A DNA stretch of 64,000 bases from Methylobacterium sp. DB0501 (GTDB lineage: Bacteria > Pseudomonadota > Alphaproteobacteria > Rhizobiales > Beijerinckiaceae). The notes under the pieces are model-generated. The model saw nothing but the letters and a program-made list of their open reading frames with translations, was not told the origin of the DNA and did no database searches. This document shows positions 47,435 to 57,605 of the stretch, piece after piece (position 1 is the stretch's first letter; each line of letters starts with the position of its first letter). Position numbers and translations under genes: made by a program. The stretch lies in NCBI RefSeq assembly GCF_011043735.1, contig NZ_JAAKGV010000001.1, forward strand, positions 1 to 64,000, given 5' to 3'.

Positions 47435-48286
47435 ATGTCCCGCATCGTCTACGTCAACGGCCGCTTCGTGCCCTTCGAGGAGGCGACGATCCCGATCATG
47501 GACCGCGGGTTCCTGTTCGCCGACGGGATCTACGAGGTGAGCGCGGTGCTGAACGGGCGCCTCGTCGACAACGAGGCCCATCTCGCCCGCCTCGACCGGT
47601 CCTTGGCCGAGATCGGCATCCGCAATCCCCACACCATCGCCGAGTGGACGCGGCTCGAGGAGGAGCTGGTCACCCGCAACGCCCTTCGGGAAGGCCTCGT
47701 CTACATGGAGGTGACCCGCGGCGTCGCAGAACGCGACTTCGCCTTCCCGCCGGAGGGCACGCCGCCGACGGTGGTGATGTTCACCCAGGCCAAGAACGTT
47801 TCGGCGAACCCGCTGGCCGAGCGCGGCGCCAAGGTCATCTCCGTCGAGGACCTGCGCTGGAAGCGCCGGGACATCAAGTCGGTGGCGCTGCTGGCCCAGG
47901 TGCTGGCCAAGCAGCAGGCGGCGGCGGCCGGCGTCGCGGAAGCCTGGATGCACGAGGACGGCCTCGTCACCGAGGGCGGCTCCTCGACCGCCTTCATCAT
48001 CACCGAGGATGGCCGCATCGTCACCCGCCCGCTCTCCACGGCGCTCCTTCCCGGCATCACCCGCCGGGCGGTGATGCGGCTCGCCGAGGAGAACGGCCTG
48101 ACCGTGGAGGAGCGCGCCTTCTCGATCGAGGAGGCGCTTCAGGCCTCCGAGGCGTTCTTCACCTCGGCCTCCGCCTTCGTGATGCCGGTGGTCGAAATCG
48201 ACGGAAAGCGGGTCGGCGGCGGCCAGCCCGGGCCGATGACGCGGCGGCTGCGGGAGCTGTACCTCGATATGGCGAAGGCGGGTTGA
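47435..48286 (+). CDS. D-amino-acid aminotransferase (class IV)
   Basis: A 283-aa fold-type IV PLP enzyme. It opens VYVNGRFVPFEEATIPIMDRGFLFADGIYE-like, split here as FVPFEEATIPIMDRG and FADGIYEVSAV. The PLP lysine is Lys148 in RRDIKSVALLAQVLAKQ, and the end of the cofactor site is VTEGGSSTAFII and LLPGITRRAVM. This best matches D-alanine-type transaminases rather than branched-chain aminotransferases. It would interconvert D-Ala, D-Glu and keto acids, feeding or recycling peptidoglycan. ATG 47435 has AGAGGAAG upstream. Confidence 0.88.
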   Translation: MSRIVYVNGRFVPFEEATIPIMDRGFLFADGIYEVSAVLNGRLVDNEAHLARLDRSLAEIGIRNPHTIAEWTRLEEELVTRNALREGLVYMEVTRGVAERDFAFPPEGTPPTVVMFTQAKNVSANPLAERGAKVISVEDLRWKRRDIKSVALLAQVLAKQQAAAAGVAEAWMHEDGLVTEGGSSTAFIITEDGRIVTRPLSTALLPGITRRAVMRLAEENGLTVEERAFSIEEALQASEAFFTSASAFVMPVVEIDGKRVGGGQPGPMTRRLRELYLDMAKAG

Positions 48287-48370
48287 AGAAGCTCCGACAT
48301 CAAGCGGAGCCGGAACCCACGGGTGCCGGCCCGGTTTCCCTGAGGAGACTCCATCCTCAGGAGAAACCCC

Positions 48371-48733
48371 ATGACCAAGCTGATGCGTGGCGGACTGGCG
48401 GTGCTGGCGATCGTCGCCGGCACGACCGCCGCCCTCGCCCAGTCGCCCGAGGTGCCCCTGCAGGGGCGCGACCGCGATCCGAACCTGCCGCCCCTGAACC
48501 AGACCATCCCCGAGAAGGTGCGGCCGGGCGACGCGACCTCGAATGCCGACAAGACCGATACCACCGGCTCGACGCTCAGCGACAAGCTCCAGCGCTCGGA
48601 CGGCGTGATCAAGCCGCCGGCCACCGGCACCCCGGACATGGCGGTGAAGCCGCCGGATCCGACCCCGAACTCGACCCCGGTGATCAAGCCGGGCGAGCTG
48701 CCGGGCCAGGGCCCGAATACCGAGGCCAAATAG
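48371..48733 (+). CDS. Small exported proline-rich protein, unknown
   Basis: A 120-aa protein with a signal peptide (LMRGGLAVLAIVAGTTAALA, cleavage ALA-QS). The mature part is Pro/Thr/Asp-rich and probably unstructured (VPLQGRDRDPNLPPL, IKPPATGTPDMAVKPPDP). The ATG follows AGGAGA. A 7-bp stem (CTGAGGA...TCCTCAG, 48340-48360) ends right at this ribosome-binding site and could affect translation. No family is named. Confidence 0.62.
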   Translation: MTKLMRGGLAVLAIVAGTTAALAQSPEVPLQGRDRDPNLPPLNQTIPEKVRPGDATSNADKTDTTGSTLSDKLQRSDGVIKPPATGTPDMAVKPPDPTPNSTPVIKPGELPGQGPNTEAK

Positions 48734-48823
48734 GCGGCGCAGGGCGGTTGTTCCGGCCGTCGCTTGATTTCCCGGCCGGGATCGCCGAAGAGCGCACACG
48801 CGTGACACCATCCGCAGCCGATC

Positions 48824-48853
48824 AGCCCCGCGCCTTCCTGCGCCGGGGCTTTT
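48824..48853 (+). terminator. Terminator-like hairpin upstream of purA
   Basis: AGCCCCG (48824-48830) pairs with CGGGGCT (48844-48850), followed by TTTT. It lies 90 bp after the small exported protein gene and about 32 bp before purA, so it could end the former or attenuate the latter. Confidence 0.6.
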
Positions 48854-48884
48854 CGCGCGGCGGGCAGGGACGGGTATTTGTGAT

Positions 48885-50177
<1,293 letters not shown>

Positions 50178-50249
50178 GCGGACTTCGTCGCGTTCCCGGC
50201 GGGCGAAGCTTGACGCCCGCCGCCCCGCACGACAAGGCATGCGGCGACC

Positions 50250-51623
50250 ATGGCCGATTACTATCCCCTGCTCGCCCGCGCCCTCGAGGCCCTGCCCGAC
50301 CGTTCGCCCGACCTGCGGCACACGGTCTACGAGCGCGCCCGCGCGGCGCTGATCGGCCAGCTCCGCTCCCTCGACCCGCCCCTGTCGGAAGCCGACATCG
50401 AGGCGGAGCGCGTCTCCCTCGACCGGGCGATCGCCCGGCTCGAGATCGAGAACGGCGGCCTGCCCGAGGCGGAGCCGGCGCCCCCCGAGCCGCCCCTCGC
50501 CCAGGACCCGCCCCGCGACCAGGATTTGCCGCCGGCATCCGCCGCGACGCCGCCCGAGCCGGCAATGCCGCCCGCCCTGCCCCGCGCGGTCGCCCCCGGC
50601 TCCGAGCCGATCCCCTCCGCCCCGCCCCCAGAGGCGCCGGCTCCGCACCATGCCGACGCCCTGCCGGAGGCCGGCCCGCCGGTCGAGCTGAAGCTGCCGC
50701 CGGTGCGGCCGCGCAACCCGGAGCCCGCTGACGAGACGGCGGGCCCGGATTCGGGCCTGTCGGCTCCGCAGCGCCCGCGCCTCGACGTGGTGGCGCCCAA
50801 GCGCGACCGCTCGCGCCTCGTGCGCAACGGCATCGTGGCGGCGGTGCTGGCCGGGGTGGTCGGCGCCATCGCGGTCACCGCCTGGTCCCTGCGCGACAAC
50901 CCCGCCGCCCTGCCGACGGGCTTCGCCGAGAACGGGCCCAACCGGCCGGCGGAGAACCAGGATTCGAAATTCGCCGACCGGGTCGGCGGCGACCGGACGC
51001 CCCCGGCCCCCGCGCCCGCGCCGGCCCCCGCTGCCGCCGCACCGCAAGGCAGCGCCCCGCGCCCCTCGCCGACGCCCGACATCGCGGTGGCGCAGCGCGG
51101 CACCCTCTATGAGGAGAACGGCCCGCAGGGCTCGGCTCCGAAGGCGACGCAGGCCCGGGTGGTCTGGCGGCTCGACGCCGTTAATGCCGGCCAGGGCCAG
51201 CCGCTCCAGACCGTGGTGCGCGCCACGGTCGACGTGCCCGATGCGGGCCTGAGCCTCGCCATGGTCCTGCGCCGCAACACCGATGCGACCCTGCCGGCCT
51301 CGCACATCCTCGAACTCACCTTCACCTCGACCGATCCGAACCGCACGGTGCGCGACGTCGGCCTGATCCAGTTCAAGGACGACGAGGCCGGTCGCGGCTC
51401 GCCGGTCTCCGGCCTGCCGGTGCCGGTGCGCGACAACCTGTTCCTGATCGGCCTCTCGAACCTGAAGGCCGACATCGAGCGCAACACCGACCTGCTGCTC
51501 AAGCGCAACTGGATCGACCTGCCGATCCGCTACGCCAACGGCAACCGCGCGATCCTGACCTTCGAGAAGGGGAATGCCGGGGAGAAGGTGCTGCGCGAGG
51601 CGTTCGAGCAGTGGCAGCCGTGA
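50250..51623 (+). CDS. Single-pass membrane protein of unknown function
   Basis: A 457-aa protein. Residues 1-70 form a conserved helical domain (YYPLLARALEALPDRSPDLR, YERARAALIGQLRSLDPPL). A Pro/Ala-rich stretch (70-180) leads to one transmembrane helix near 194-213 (LVRNGIVAAVLAGVVGAIAV). After another linker the C-terminal domain (about 285-457) has RVVWRLDAVNAGQGQPLQT, LRRNTDATLPASHILELTF and IRYANGNRAILTFEKG. I recall similar proteins downstream of purA in Rhizobiales but no function. The topology suggests an envelope protein with its C-terminal domain outside the cytoplasm. Confidence 0.72.
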   Translation: MADYYPLLARALEALPDRSPDLRHTVYERARAALIGQLRSLDPPLSEADIEAERVSLDRAIARLEIENGGLPEAEPAPPEPPLAQDPPRDQDLPPASAATPPEPAMPPALPRAVAPGSEPIPSAPPPEAPAPHHADALPEAGPPVELKLPPVRPRNPEPADETAGPDSGLSAPQRPRLDVVAPKRDRSRLVRNGIVAAVLAGVVGAIAVTAWSLRDNPAALPTGFAENGPNRPAENQDSKFADRVGGDRTPPAPAPAPAPAAAAPQGSAPRPSPTPDIAVAQRGTLYEENGPQGSAPKATQARVVWRLDAVNAGQGQPLQTVVRATVDVPDAGLSLAMVLRRNTDATLPASHILELTFTSTDPNRTVRDVGLIQFKDDEAGRGSPVSGLPVPVRDNLFLIGLSNLKADIERNTDLLLKRNWIDLPIRYANGNRAILTFEKGNAGEKVLREAFEQWQP

Positions 51624-51672
51624 GCCGCTGAAACACCGCCGTCCGGACGCGATCGTCCGGACGGCGGATCGC

Positions 51673-53361
51673 TCACGCCGCCCGGACCGTGGCGAGGAAG
51701 CGAACGACCTCGGCCGAGAGATGCTCGGACTGGCGCGACAGCTCGGAGGCCGAGGCCAGCACCTGGTGCGCCGCCGCGCCCGTATCCTCGGAGGCGCGCG
51801 CTACCCCGGCGATGTTGCCGGTCACCTCGGCGGCACCGCTCGCGGCCTGGGCCACGTTGCGGACGATTTCCTGGGTCGCCGCGCCCTGCTGCTCCACCGC
51901 CGAGGCGATGGACGCCGCGACGCCGTTGAACTGCTGGATCCGCCCGGTGATGGCCTCGATGGCGTCGACCGCCTGGCCGGTCACGCCCTGGACCTGGCCG
52001 ATGCGCTGGCCGATCTCCTCGGTGGCCCTGGCGGTCTGGGAGGCGAGCTCCTTCACCTCGGTCGCCACCACGGCGAAGCCGCGGCCCGCGGACCCGGCCC
52101 GGGCCGCCTCGATCGTGGCGTTGAGCGCCAGCAGGTTGGTCTGGCCGGCGATGGTCGAGATCATCCCGACCATCGCGCCGATCTGCTCGGCGGCCTGGGA
52201 GAGTTCCTGCACCAGCCGCGAGGTCTGGTCGGCCTCGGTGACGGCGGCCCGGGCCAGGCCGGCCGAGCCGGCAACCTGCCGGCCGATCTCCTGCACGGCG
52301 GCCCCCAGTTCCTCGGCGGCGGCGGCCACCGTGCCGACATTGGCGGCCGCGTCCTCCGCCGCCGCCGCGACCGTGGTCGATTGCGATGCCGTCTCGGACG
52401 CCGTCGCGGTCAGTTGCGCGGCCGTCGCCTGAAGCTCGGTGGCCGAGGAAGAGACGATGCCGACGATGCCGCCGACCGCCCGCTCGAACCCGTCGGCCAG
52501 CTCGATCATCGTGCGCCTGCGCTCGCCCGCGGCCGCCTCGTCGGCGATGCGCCGGATCTCGGCCTCTTCGGCGGCTTTCCGGGCCACCATGGCCTTGATG
52601 CCCTCGACGGCGCGGCCGACGGTGCCGATCTCGTCGCCGCGCCGCGCCTCCTTGATCTGCGCGTCGATGTCGCCGTCGGCCATGCGCTGCAGCACCGAGA
52701 CCAGGCGGCCGAGCGGGCGCGTGATGCCAAGAACCGCGAGGAGGACCGCCACGACCAGCCCGGCCAGCATGCCCGCGGCGCTGAAGCCGATCAGGCTGTA
52801 CCGGGTGGCATTGGTCTGGCCGGTCAGGTCGTCGGAACCCTTCTCCATGTAGCCGCGGATGTCCTCGGCCAGCCGCGAGCCCTCGTCGACCATGGCCGTG
52901 AAGGTCGGATCGATGCTTCGGTGCACGAGGTCGATGGCTTCGGCGTTATGGTTGCCGGATCCGAGGCGGCGGACCTCGGACACGTCCCGGACGAAGCGAT
53001 CGACGAGGGCGGTCTGCGCGTCGATCCGGGCCGTGAAGGCGGGAGCCTCGGTGCGCAGATCGGCGAGCACCGCCTTCATGTTCGGCAAGGCGGCCTCGAA
53101 CCCCGCATCGGCGGCCTGCATCCGATCGCCGTCCGTCTCGGCGATGATACGATAGACCCAGTAGTTGAGTTCGAAGATGACGCGGTTGGCGCGCCGGGCC
53201 GACGCGACGGCGCGAGCCTCCCGAACGATGAAGAGACTGTAGTCATCATCGATATTCGTCATTTTCGCTTGTGCGTACCAGACACATCCGCCGATCACTA
53301 AGCCGATCAGCGCAACAATACTCGCGATTTTATAGGATATTTTCATATCGGATACACGCAT
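51673..53361 (-). CDS. Methyl-accepting chemotaxis protein
   Basis: A 562-aa transmembrane chemoreceptor. TM1 is about 8-28 and TM2 about 185-208. Between them lies a four-helix-bundle-type periplasmic sensor ([38 protein letters not shown]). A HAMP domain follows ([19 protein letters not shown]). The signalling hairpin tip is [19 protein letters not shown] with [19 protein letters not shown]. No CheR-binding pentapeptide is seen at the C-terminus. ATG 53361 has GGAGGATATC upstream. It is divergent from the S8 peptidase locus. Confidence 0.92.
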   Translation of the reverse strand: MRVSDMKISYKIASIVALIGLVIGGCVWYAQAKMTNIDDDYSLFIVREARAVASARRANRVIFELNYWVYRIIAETDGDRMQAADAGFEAALPNMKAVLADLRTEAPAFTARIDAQTALVDRFVRDVSEVRRLGSGNHNAEAIDLVHRSIDPTFTAMVDEGSRLAEDIRGYMEKGSDDLTGQTNATRYSLIGFSAAGMLAGLVVAVLLAVLGITRPLGRLVSVLQRMADGDIDAQIKEARRGDEIGTVGRAVEGIKAMVARKAAEEAEIRRIADEAAAGERRRTMIELADGFERAVGGIVGIVSSSATELQATAAQLTATASETASQSTTVAAAAEDAAANVGTVAAAAEELGAAVQEIGRQVAGSAGLARAAVTEADQTSRLVQELSQAAEQIGAMVGMISTIAGQTNLLALNATIEAARAGSAGRGFAVVATEVKELASQTARATEEIGQRIGQVQGVTGQAVDAIEAITGRIQQFNGVAASIASAVEQQGAATQEIVRNVAQAASGAAEVTGNIAGVARASEDTGAAAHQVLASASELSRQSEHLSAEVVRFLATVRAA

Positions 53362-54073
53362 GATATCCTCCGCCCCAACAATCAATCAAATATTATAAAT
53401 TTTCATTAAATATGAATTAACGATAAATTGGAAAGTGTCCATGTCATGCGAACGGCCAAAGGTTGCCTTTGGTCAAGTGTCGACATTTTGGCTCATAATG
53501 ACTCATCGAAGCTCGATCAGACCTGCATGGTCGAATTCCGCTCAAGCTCTCGGCTCCGCTTCGTTCATGCGGCCGAACGGATGATCGCGTCGGCAAAGGC
53601 CGCTGAAAGGTCATCGCATCCCTGCATGATGGATCATCGGGCAGCGCCGACCCTCACGCGAGCGAGGCTGCGGCGCGATGCTCGGACGCGCTCCGAAGAC
53701 CCCACTCCGGTCCCCCGCCGGCCCGCGACCTTCGTGGACCATGGCGCGTCGCCAGCCTCTCATGCATCGCTTACTGCTCAGGTGTTTGGATTTGCGTCAA
53801 TAAATATTGTTAAAAATGCCGTCTTGCTGCCTATCTGCAAATAAAAATGAAAATATGCTTGCAAATTTATAGGCATCGTGCTTTACTGATTATGCCTAAC
53901 GGCGATAGTAGAGCAAGTATCAGAGAAAGACGCCACTGTCGATTTTCAATCGGCGGAACCGCAGTCGTTTACATATACGATAATAAATCGACATAGATAA
54001 ATTAAAAAATATGCGCCTTACTTTGATATCTTGTTGCGCAAAAGCATAACGATACAATCAGGGGAGATTTCAG
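53362..54073. other. AT-rich 712-bp region upstream of the repeat-protein gene
   Basis: From about 53362-53430 and 53790-54060 the sequence becomes markedly AT-rich (runs such as TAAAAATGAAAATATG), unlike nearly all of the window. The middle part (53430-53790) is GC-rich with no supported gene; a 138-codon frame there has no signal, family motif or ribosome-binding site. A candidate promoter with TTGATA near 54025 and TAACGA 18 bp later precedes the repeat gene, but this is weak. The composition suggests acquired or non-coding regulatory DNA. Confidence 0.5.
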
Positions 54074-54685
54074 ATGCAAGCTCAATCGACATACGGCAAC
54101 GGCGCCCAACCCCAGTTTGGAGCCCAGTTCGACATCGGGCAGATTCTCGGTGACGTCCTCAGGACCACCGTGCCGCTCATCCTCAGCAGCCTCCAGGCCC
54201 AGCCGCAGCTCGGGGCCCAGAGCACGATGGGGGCTCAGAGCACGATGAGCAGCCCATCTCCGCTCAGCGCCCAACCCCAGCTGGGAGCCCAGTTCGACTT
54301 CGGGCGGATCCTCGGCGACGTTCTCAAGACCACCGTGCCGCTCATCCTCAGCAGCCTCCAGGCCCAGCCGCAGCTCGGGGCCCAGAGCACGATGAGCAGC
54401 CCATCTCCGCTCAGCGCCCAACCCCAGCTGGGAGCCCAGTTCGACTTCGGGCGGATCCTCGGCGACGTTCTCAAGACCACCGTGCCGCTCATCCTCAGCA
54501 GCCTCCAGGCCCAGCCGCAGCTCGGGGCCCAGAGCACGATGAGCAGCCCATCTCCGCTCAGTGCCCAGCCCCAGCTGGGAGCCCAGTTCGACTTCGGGCG
54601 GATCCTCGGCGACGTCCTCAAGACCACCGTGCCGCTCATCCTCAGCAGCCTCCAGGCCCAGCCGAGCCTGTACGCGGCGCGATGA
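54074..54685 (+). CDS. Tandem-repeat protein of unknown function
   Basis: A 203-aa protein made almost wholly of repeats. A 49-residue unit contains QLGAQFDFGRILGDVLKTTV, then PLILSSLQAQPQLGAQ and STMSSPSPLSAQP. There is one diverged first copy (FDIGQILGDVLRTTV) and three near-identical ones, the last cut after QAQP. ILGDVLKTTVPLILSSLQ would form an amphipathic to hydrophobic helix, separated by Gln/Pro/Ser linkers. No signal peptide and no known family. ATG 54074 has GGGGAG 8 bp upstream. It could be a multi-copy peptide precursor, a membrane-active or aggregating protein; this is inference. Confidence 0.7.
   Translation: MQAQSTYGNGAQPQFGAQFDIGQILGDVLRTTVPLILSSLQAQPQLGAQSTMGAQSTMSSPSPLSAQPQLGAQFDFGRILGDVLKTTVPLILSSLQAQPQLGAQSTMSSPSPLSAQPQLGAQFDFGRILGDVLKTTVPLILSSLQAQPQLGAQSTMSSPSPLSAQPQLGAQFDFGRILGDVLKTTVPLILSSLQAQPSLYAAR
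54095..54667 (+). repeat. 147-bp tandem repeat array inside the repeat-protein gene
   Basis: Unit starts can be placed at 54248, 54395 and 54542, exactly 147 bp apart. The copies are nearly identical at DNA level (only a few synonymous changes, for example AGCGCCCAACCCC against AGTGCCCAGCCCC), with a diverged partial copy before 54248. Such identity implies recent amplification or gene conversion, and the copy number is likely to vary between strains. Confidence 0.9.
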
Positions 54686-55130
54686 TGCCGGGCGCTGCAG
54701 CCCGCGATCGGGTGATCGCGGGCTGCAGTCGGTTCAGACAGGGCGAGGCCGGCCCGGTGCAGCGTCGCGAGGGCGCGCCCGAGACCTGACGACGTCGAAA
54801 GACCGTGTCCGACCGGATCCACGGCCAGATGGGTCTGGAACGCGGCAGGATCACGCTGCCATCGGCCATTGCTCTCGGCCTTCGATCGTGGCGCGCCGCC
54901 TCCGGCGGAACCGATATCCGCTCCACCGGGGGCGCTCCGGCGGCTCGTACGAAGCACGCAGCCGAGACCGTGCAAGGTTCAACCCTGCGAGCCGCAACCT
55001 TGCATTTCGCACTCGTGCGGCCCCCTCCTGTCCGGCCCGAGCATTCCGTGATGCGAAGCGCTGAGCACCGTCTCGGGCGTCGCATACCAAGGCCTGCCGA
55101 GGGAAATGACCGACAGGAGAAACGACCATC
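54686..55130. other. Gap with strong hairpin between repeat gene and I9-like gene
   Basis: A stem of 15 bp (54695-54709 with 54714-54728, loop GGGT) begins 9 bp after the repeat gene and probably limits read-through, though no T tract follows. A second inverted repeat, TGCAAGGTT (54971-54979) with AACCTTGCA (54996-55004), precedes the next gene by about 130 bp and could be an operator. No coding gene is supported; the open frames here lack family motifs. Confidence 0.5.
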
Positions 55131-55421
55131 ATGTCACCGGCAGATCATCAGAAAGAATTCCTGATCCACGTCAAGAACGAGGCGGGAAGCAGCCCCAACA
55201 TCGACAATGTCCTCTCGGACATCAAGAACGACCCTCAGATCGAGATCATAGACGACAGTCTTCTCTCGGAAGCGTCGGCGCAGGTCGATCTCTTCAAGAT
55301 TTCAGCAACTCCAGACGCAGCGCAGCAACTTCAACAAAAATTCCAGGATCAGATCGACGTCATCCCGAACGACCCGCTTCCACGCAATATCCTTCCAAAT
55401 CCAACCCTACCGCCTGAATAA
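55131..55421 (+). CDS. Standalone subtilisin-propeptide/I9-like small protein
   Basis: A 96-aa soluble protein. The predicted order is strand (KEFLIHVKNE), helix (NIDNVLSDIKNDP), strand (QIEIIDDSLL), strand (AQVDLFKISAT), helix (PDAAQQLQQKF) and strand (DQIDVIPNDPL). This is the beta-alpha-beta-beta-alpha-beta plan of peptidase inhibitor I9 and subtilisin propeptides, with the C-terminal strand tail that would enter the active site. It ends 26 bp before the S8 peptidase gene. The peptidase has a similar block (PDEKAQQLQ...LVVARNAPL). I infer a trans-acting inhibitor or folding chaperone of that peptidase. Confidence 0.6.
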   Translation: MSPADHQKEFLIHVKNEAGSSPNIDNVLSDIKNDPQIEIIDDSLLSEASAQVDLFKISATPDAAQQLQQKFQDQIDVIPNDPLPRNILPNPTLPPE

Positions 55422-55447
55422 ACGATATTTCCAAACGGGAGGAGTCC

Positions 55448-57547
55448 ATGCAAGACGACCGCAAGACGCGAGACCGGCTTTCCGGGGATCGCGCCGAGGA
55501 TCGCGCGGCCGACGCCTCGCAACAGGCAGGGGCCGCCCCCCAACGCAAGCGGGCCGAGGCCGAGGCGAAGCCGGCAGCAAGCCTTGATGACCCTAAAGGC
55601 GAGGCCAAGGTCGATCCCAAGCCCGTCGAGCGGGACATCGCAGGTCTCCCCGGCGCAGGAGCGTCCACGCCGGCCGTCTCCGCCGGCAAGGCCCCCGTCG
55701 CCGAGTCCCCGACCGCGGAGCCCCAGGCCTCCGAGCCTCAGGCCTCAAAGCCCCTGATCGCGTCGCGGCACGACGAGTACCTGATCATCCAGGCGGCGAG
55801 TCCGCTCGGGCTCCCGGCCCTGTCCCCGCTGGTCGCTCTGGCGGCGTCGAATTTCAACGTCTTTGGAAACACCTCGAACGACCTGACGAACCGCCTGTCG
55901 GCCCTCGCCAACCTGCAACTGTCCGCGATGGCCGACCAGCTCGGCGACGACGTCCAGATCCTCGACAAGATCATCCCGACCGGCCTCTCCGCGATGGCGA
56001 ACGCGTATGCGCCGCCGGTGCCGTCCGTGATCGTCGCCCGCATGCCGGACGAGAAGGCCCAGCAATTGCAAGACAGTTACGTGGGGCAACTCGTCGTCGC
56101 CAGGAACGCGCCGCTCCTGCCGGCCGACGCCTCGCCGTTCGTGGGGGCGATGTCGGTCGACCCGTCCGTCCTCCGGTCGGCCGGTGCGCGCTTCACGTTC
56201 ACGATCGAGATCTCCGGCGACCAGGGGCCCCTGGCCAATGCCGAGGTGACCGTCTTCGGGACGTTCCAGACCACGCAGGCCGTGACCGACGACCATGGTC
56301 GGGCCTCGTTCGCCTTGAGCAGCGAGACCCAGGGCAGCATCAAGGGCATCCTGGCCCAGCCGGCCTCCGATTACTGGAACTTGCTGATCAGGGATCCTCA
56401 GCTCATCCCGGACGGCGTGAACGCCATGCGGGTTCGATCCCTCCTCTCGACCCTTCCCGGGCTCGCCACCTCCGACATGTTCGGCTGGGGGCAGACGCTC
56501 ATGGGCCTCGACAAGATCGATGCGAGCTTCCGGGGCCAGGGCGTCAAGGTCGCGATCGTCGATTCGGGCGCCGACAACACGCATCCCGACCTGCGCACGA
56601 TCAGCAGGGGCTACGATTTCCCGCAAAACGATCAGACGGGCTGGACCCGGGACTCGATCGGCCACGGGTCGCATTGCGCCGGGATCATCTGCGGCATCAG
56701 CAACAACGGGACCGGCATCCGCGGCTTCGCTCCCGACGCCGAGGTGCATGCCCTCAGGATCCTGCCCGAGGGCCGACCGGACGACCTGATCAAGGCGATC
56801 CAGTACTGTATCGACAAGCGCATCGACGTCGCCAATTTCAGCCTCGGCGGCATCGGCGGCGACCCCGACACGGTTCAGAAGCTCAGGACGTTGATCGACC
56901 CGTATCTCGCGAAGGCGAAGTCGGTGGGCGTGGCCTGCATCGTCGCGGCCGGCAACAGCGCGAGCCCGGTGATGTATCCGGCAAGCTCACCCCACGTGCT
57001 CGCGGTGTCGGCACTCGGAAAGCTCGGCGAGTTCCCGCCGGACAGCTATCACGCGTCGCTGCCGATCGCACGTCAGCCGGACGGATTGTTCTTTCCGCGC
57101 TTCAGCTGCTTCGGCCCGGAGGTCGGCCTCGCGGCCCCCGGCGTGGCGGTGGTCTCGTCCGTGCCGGGCGGAGGCTTCGTCGCCTGGGACGGAACGTCGA
57201 TGGCCGCCCCCCACGTGACCGGGCTCGCCGCCCTGGTCCTCGCGCACAATTCGGATTTCCAAACCACCTTCAGCGTGCGCAACGCCGCCCGGGTCGACCA
57301 CCTGTTCAAGATCCTCCAGCAGACGGCCCAACCGCTGAATTTGGGTGATCCGCAGCGGACCGGCGCCGGGCTGCCGACCGCGCCGGCCGCCCTGAAGCCG
57401 ATGGTGACCGTGAACGGGGCGGCGGGCTCGGCCTTCCCGAACACGGTCATGCCGGGCGCCGCACCCACGGGCGGGCTGACGGCGGATCAGATCGCCGCCA
57501 TCACGCGCGCCGTCAAGGCCGCGCTTCAGAATGCGATGCCGCATTGA
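55448..57547 (+). CDS. S8 family (subtilisin-like) serine peptidase without signal peptide
   Basis: A 699-aa peptidase. The catalytic triad is Asp372 (VAIVDSGADNTHPDL), His406 (GHGSHCAGI) and Ser584 (DGTSMAAPHVTG), with oxyanion Asn503 (VAAGNSASP). Residues 1-100 are hydrophilic and Ala/Glu/Lys-rich with no signal peptide. About 105-225 has a propeptide-like layout (EYLIIQAAS, then VQILDKI, then SVIVARMPDEKAQQLQ and QLVVARNAPL). About 235-320 looks like an Ig-like or Cna-B-type beta domain (RFTFTIEISGDQGPLANAEV). The catalytic domain is about 350-625, and a 75-residue tail with a C-terminal helix follows. It lies directly after the I9-like gene, so the two are probably cotranscribed. Location (cytosol or unconventional export) is unknown. 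Confidence 0.88.
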   Translation: MQDDRKTRDRLSGDRAEDRAADASQQAGAAPQRKRAEAEAKPAASLDDPKGEAKVDPKPVERDIAGLPGAGASTPAVSAGKAPVAESPTAEPQASEPQASKPLIASRHDEYLIIQAASPLGLPALSPLVALAASNFNVFGNTSNDLTNRLSALANLQLSAMADQLGDDVQILDKIIPTGLSAMANAYAPPVPSVIVARMPDEKAQQLQDSYVGQLVVARNAPLLPADASPFVGAMSVDPSVLRSAGARFTFTIEISGDQGPLANAEVTVFGTFQTTQAVTDDHGRASFALSSETQGSIKGILAQPASDYWNLLIRDPQLIPDGVNAMRVRSLLSTLPGLATSDMFGWGQTLMGLDKIDASFRGQGVKVAIVDSGADNTHPDLRTISRGYDFPQNDQTGWTRDSIGHGSHCAGIICGISNNGTGIRGFAPDAEVHALRILPEGRPDDLIKAIQYCIDKRIDVANFSLGGIGGDPDTVQKLRTLIDPYLAKAKSVGVACIVAAGNSASPVMYPASSPHVLAVSALGKLGEFPPDSYHASLPIARQPDGLFFPRFSCFGPEVGLAAPGVAVVSSVPGGGFVAWDGTSMAAPHVTGLAALVLAHNSDFQTTFSVRNAARVDHLFKILQQTAQPLNLGDPQRTGAGLPTAPAALKPMVTVNGAAGSAFPNTVMPGAAPTGGLTADQIAAITRAVKAALQNAMPH

Positions 57548-57553
57548 CCTGGC

Positions 57554-57576
57554 GGAGCCGGCGGGCGCGCCGGCTC
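57554..57576 (+). terminator. Hairpin after the S8 peptidase gene
   Basis: GGAGCCGGCG (57554-57563), loop GGCG, CGCCGGCTCC (57567/8-57576). It starts 6 bp beyond the stop. No T tract follows, like the hairpin after the repeat gene. Confidence 0.55.
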
Positions 57577-57605
57577 CGGCCCTTGAGAGCGGCCCGTCGA
57601 TCTCG

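Noticed and set aside
53428..53844. A 138-codon frame upstream of the repeat-protein gene
   Set aside because: No ribosome-binding site, signal, domain or conserved pattern; probably chance.
54095..54667. CRISPR array
   Set aside because: The repeats are 147-bp in-frame coding units without short spacers, and no cas genes are present in the window.
54805..55164. A 119-codon frame overlapping the start of the I9-like gene
   Set aside because: It lacks a ribosome-binding site and family motifs and overlaps a better gene that has a predicted fold.
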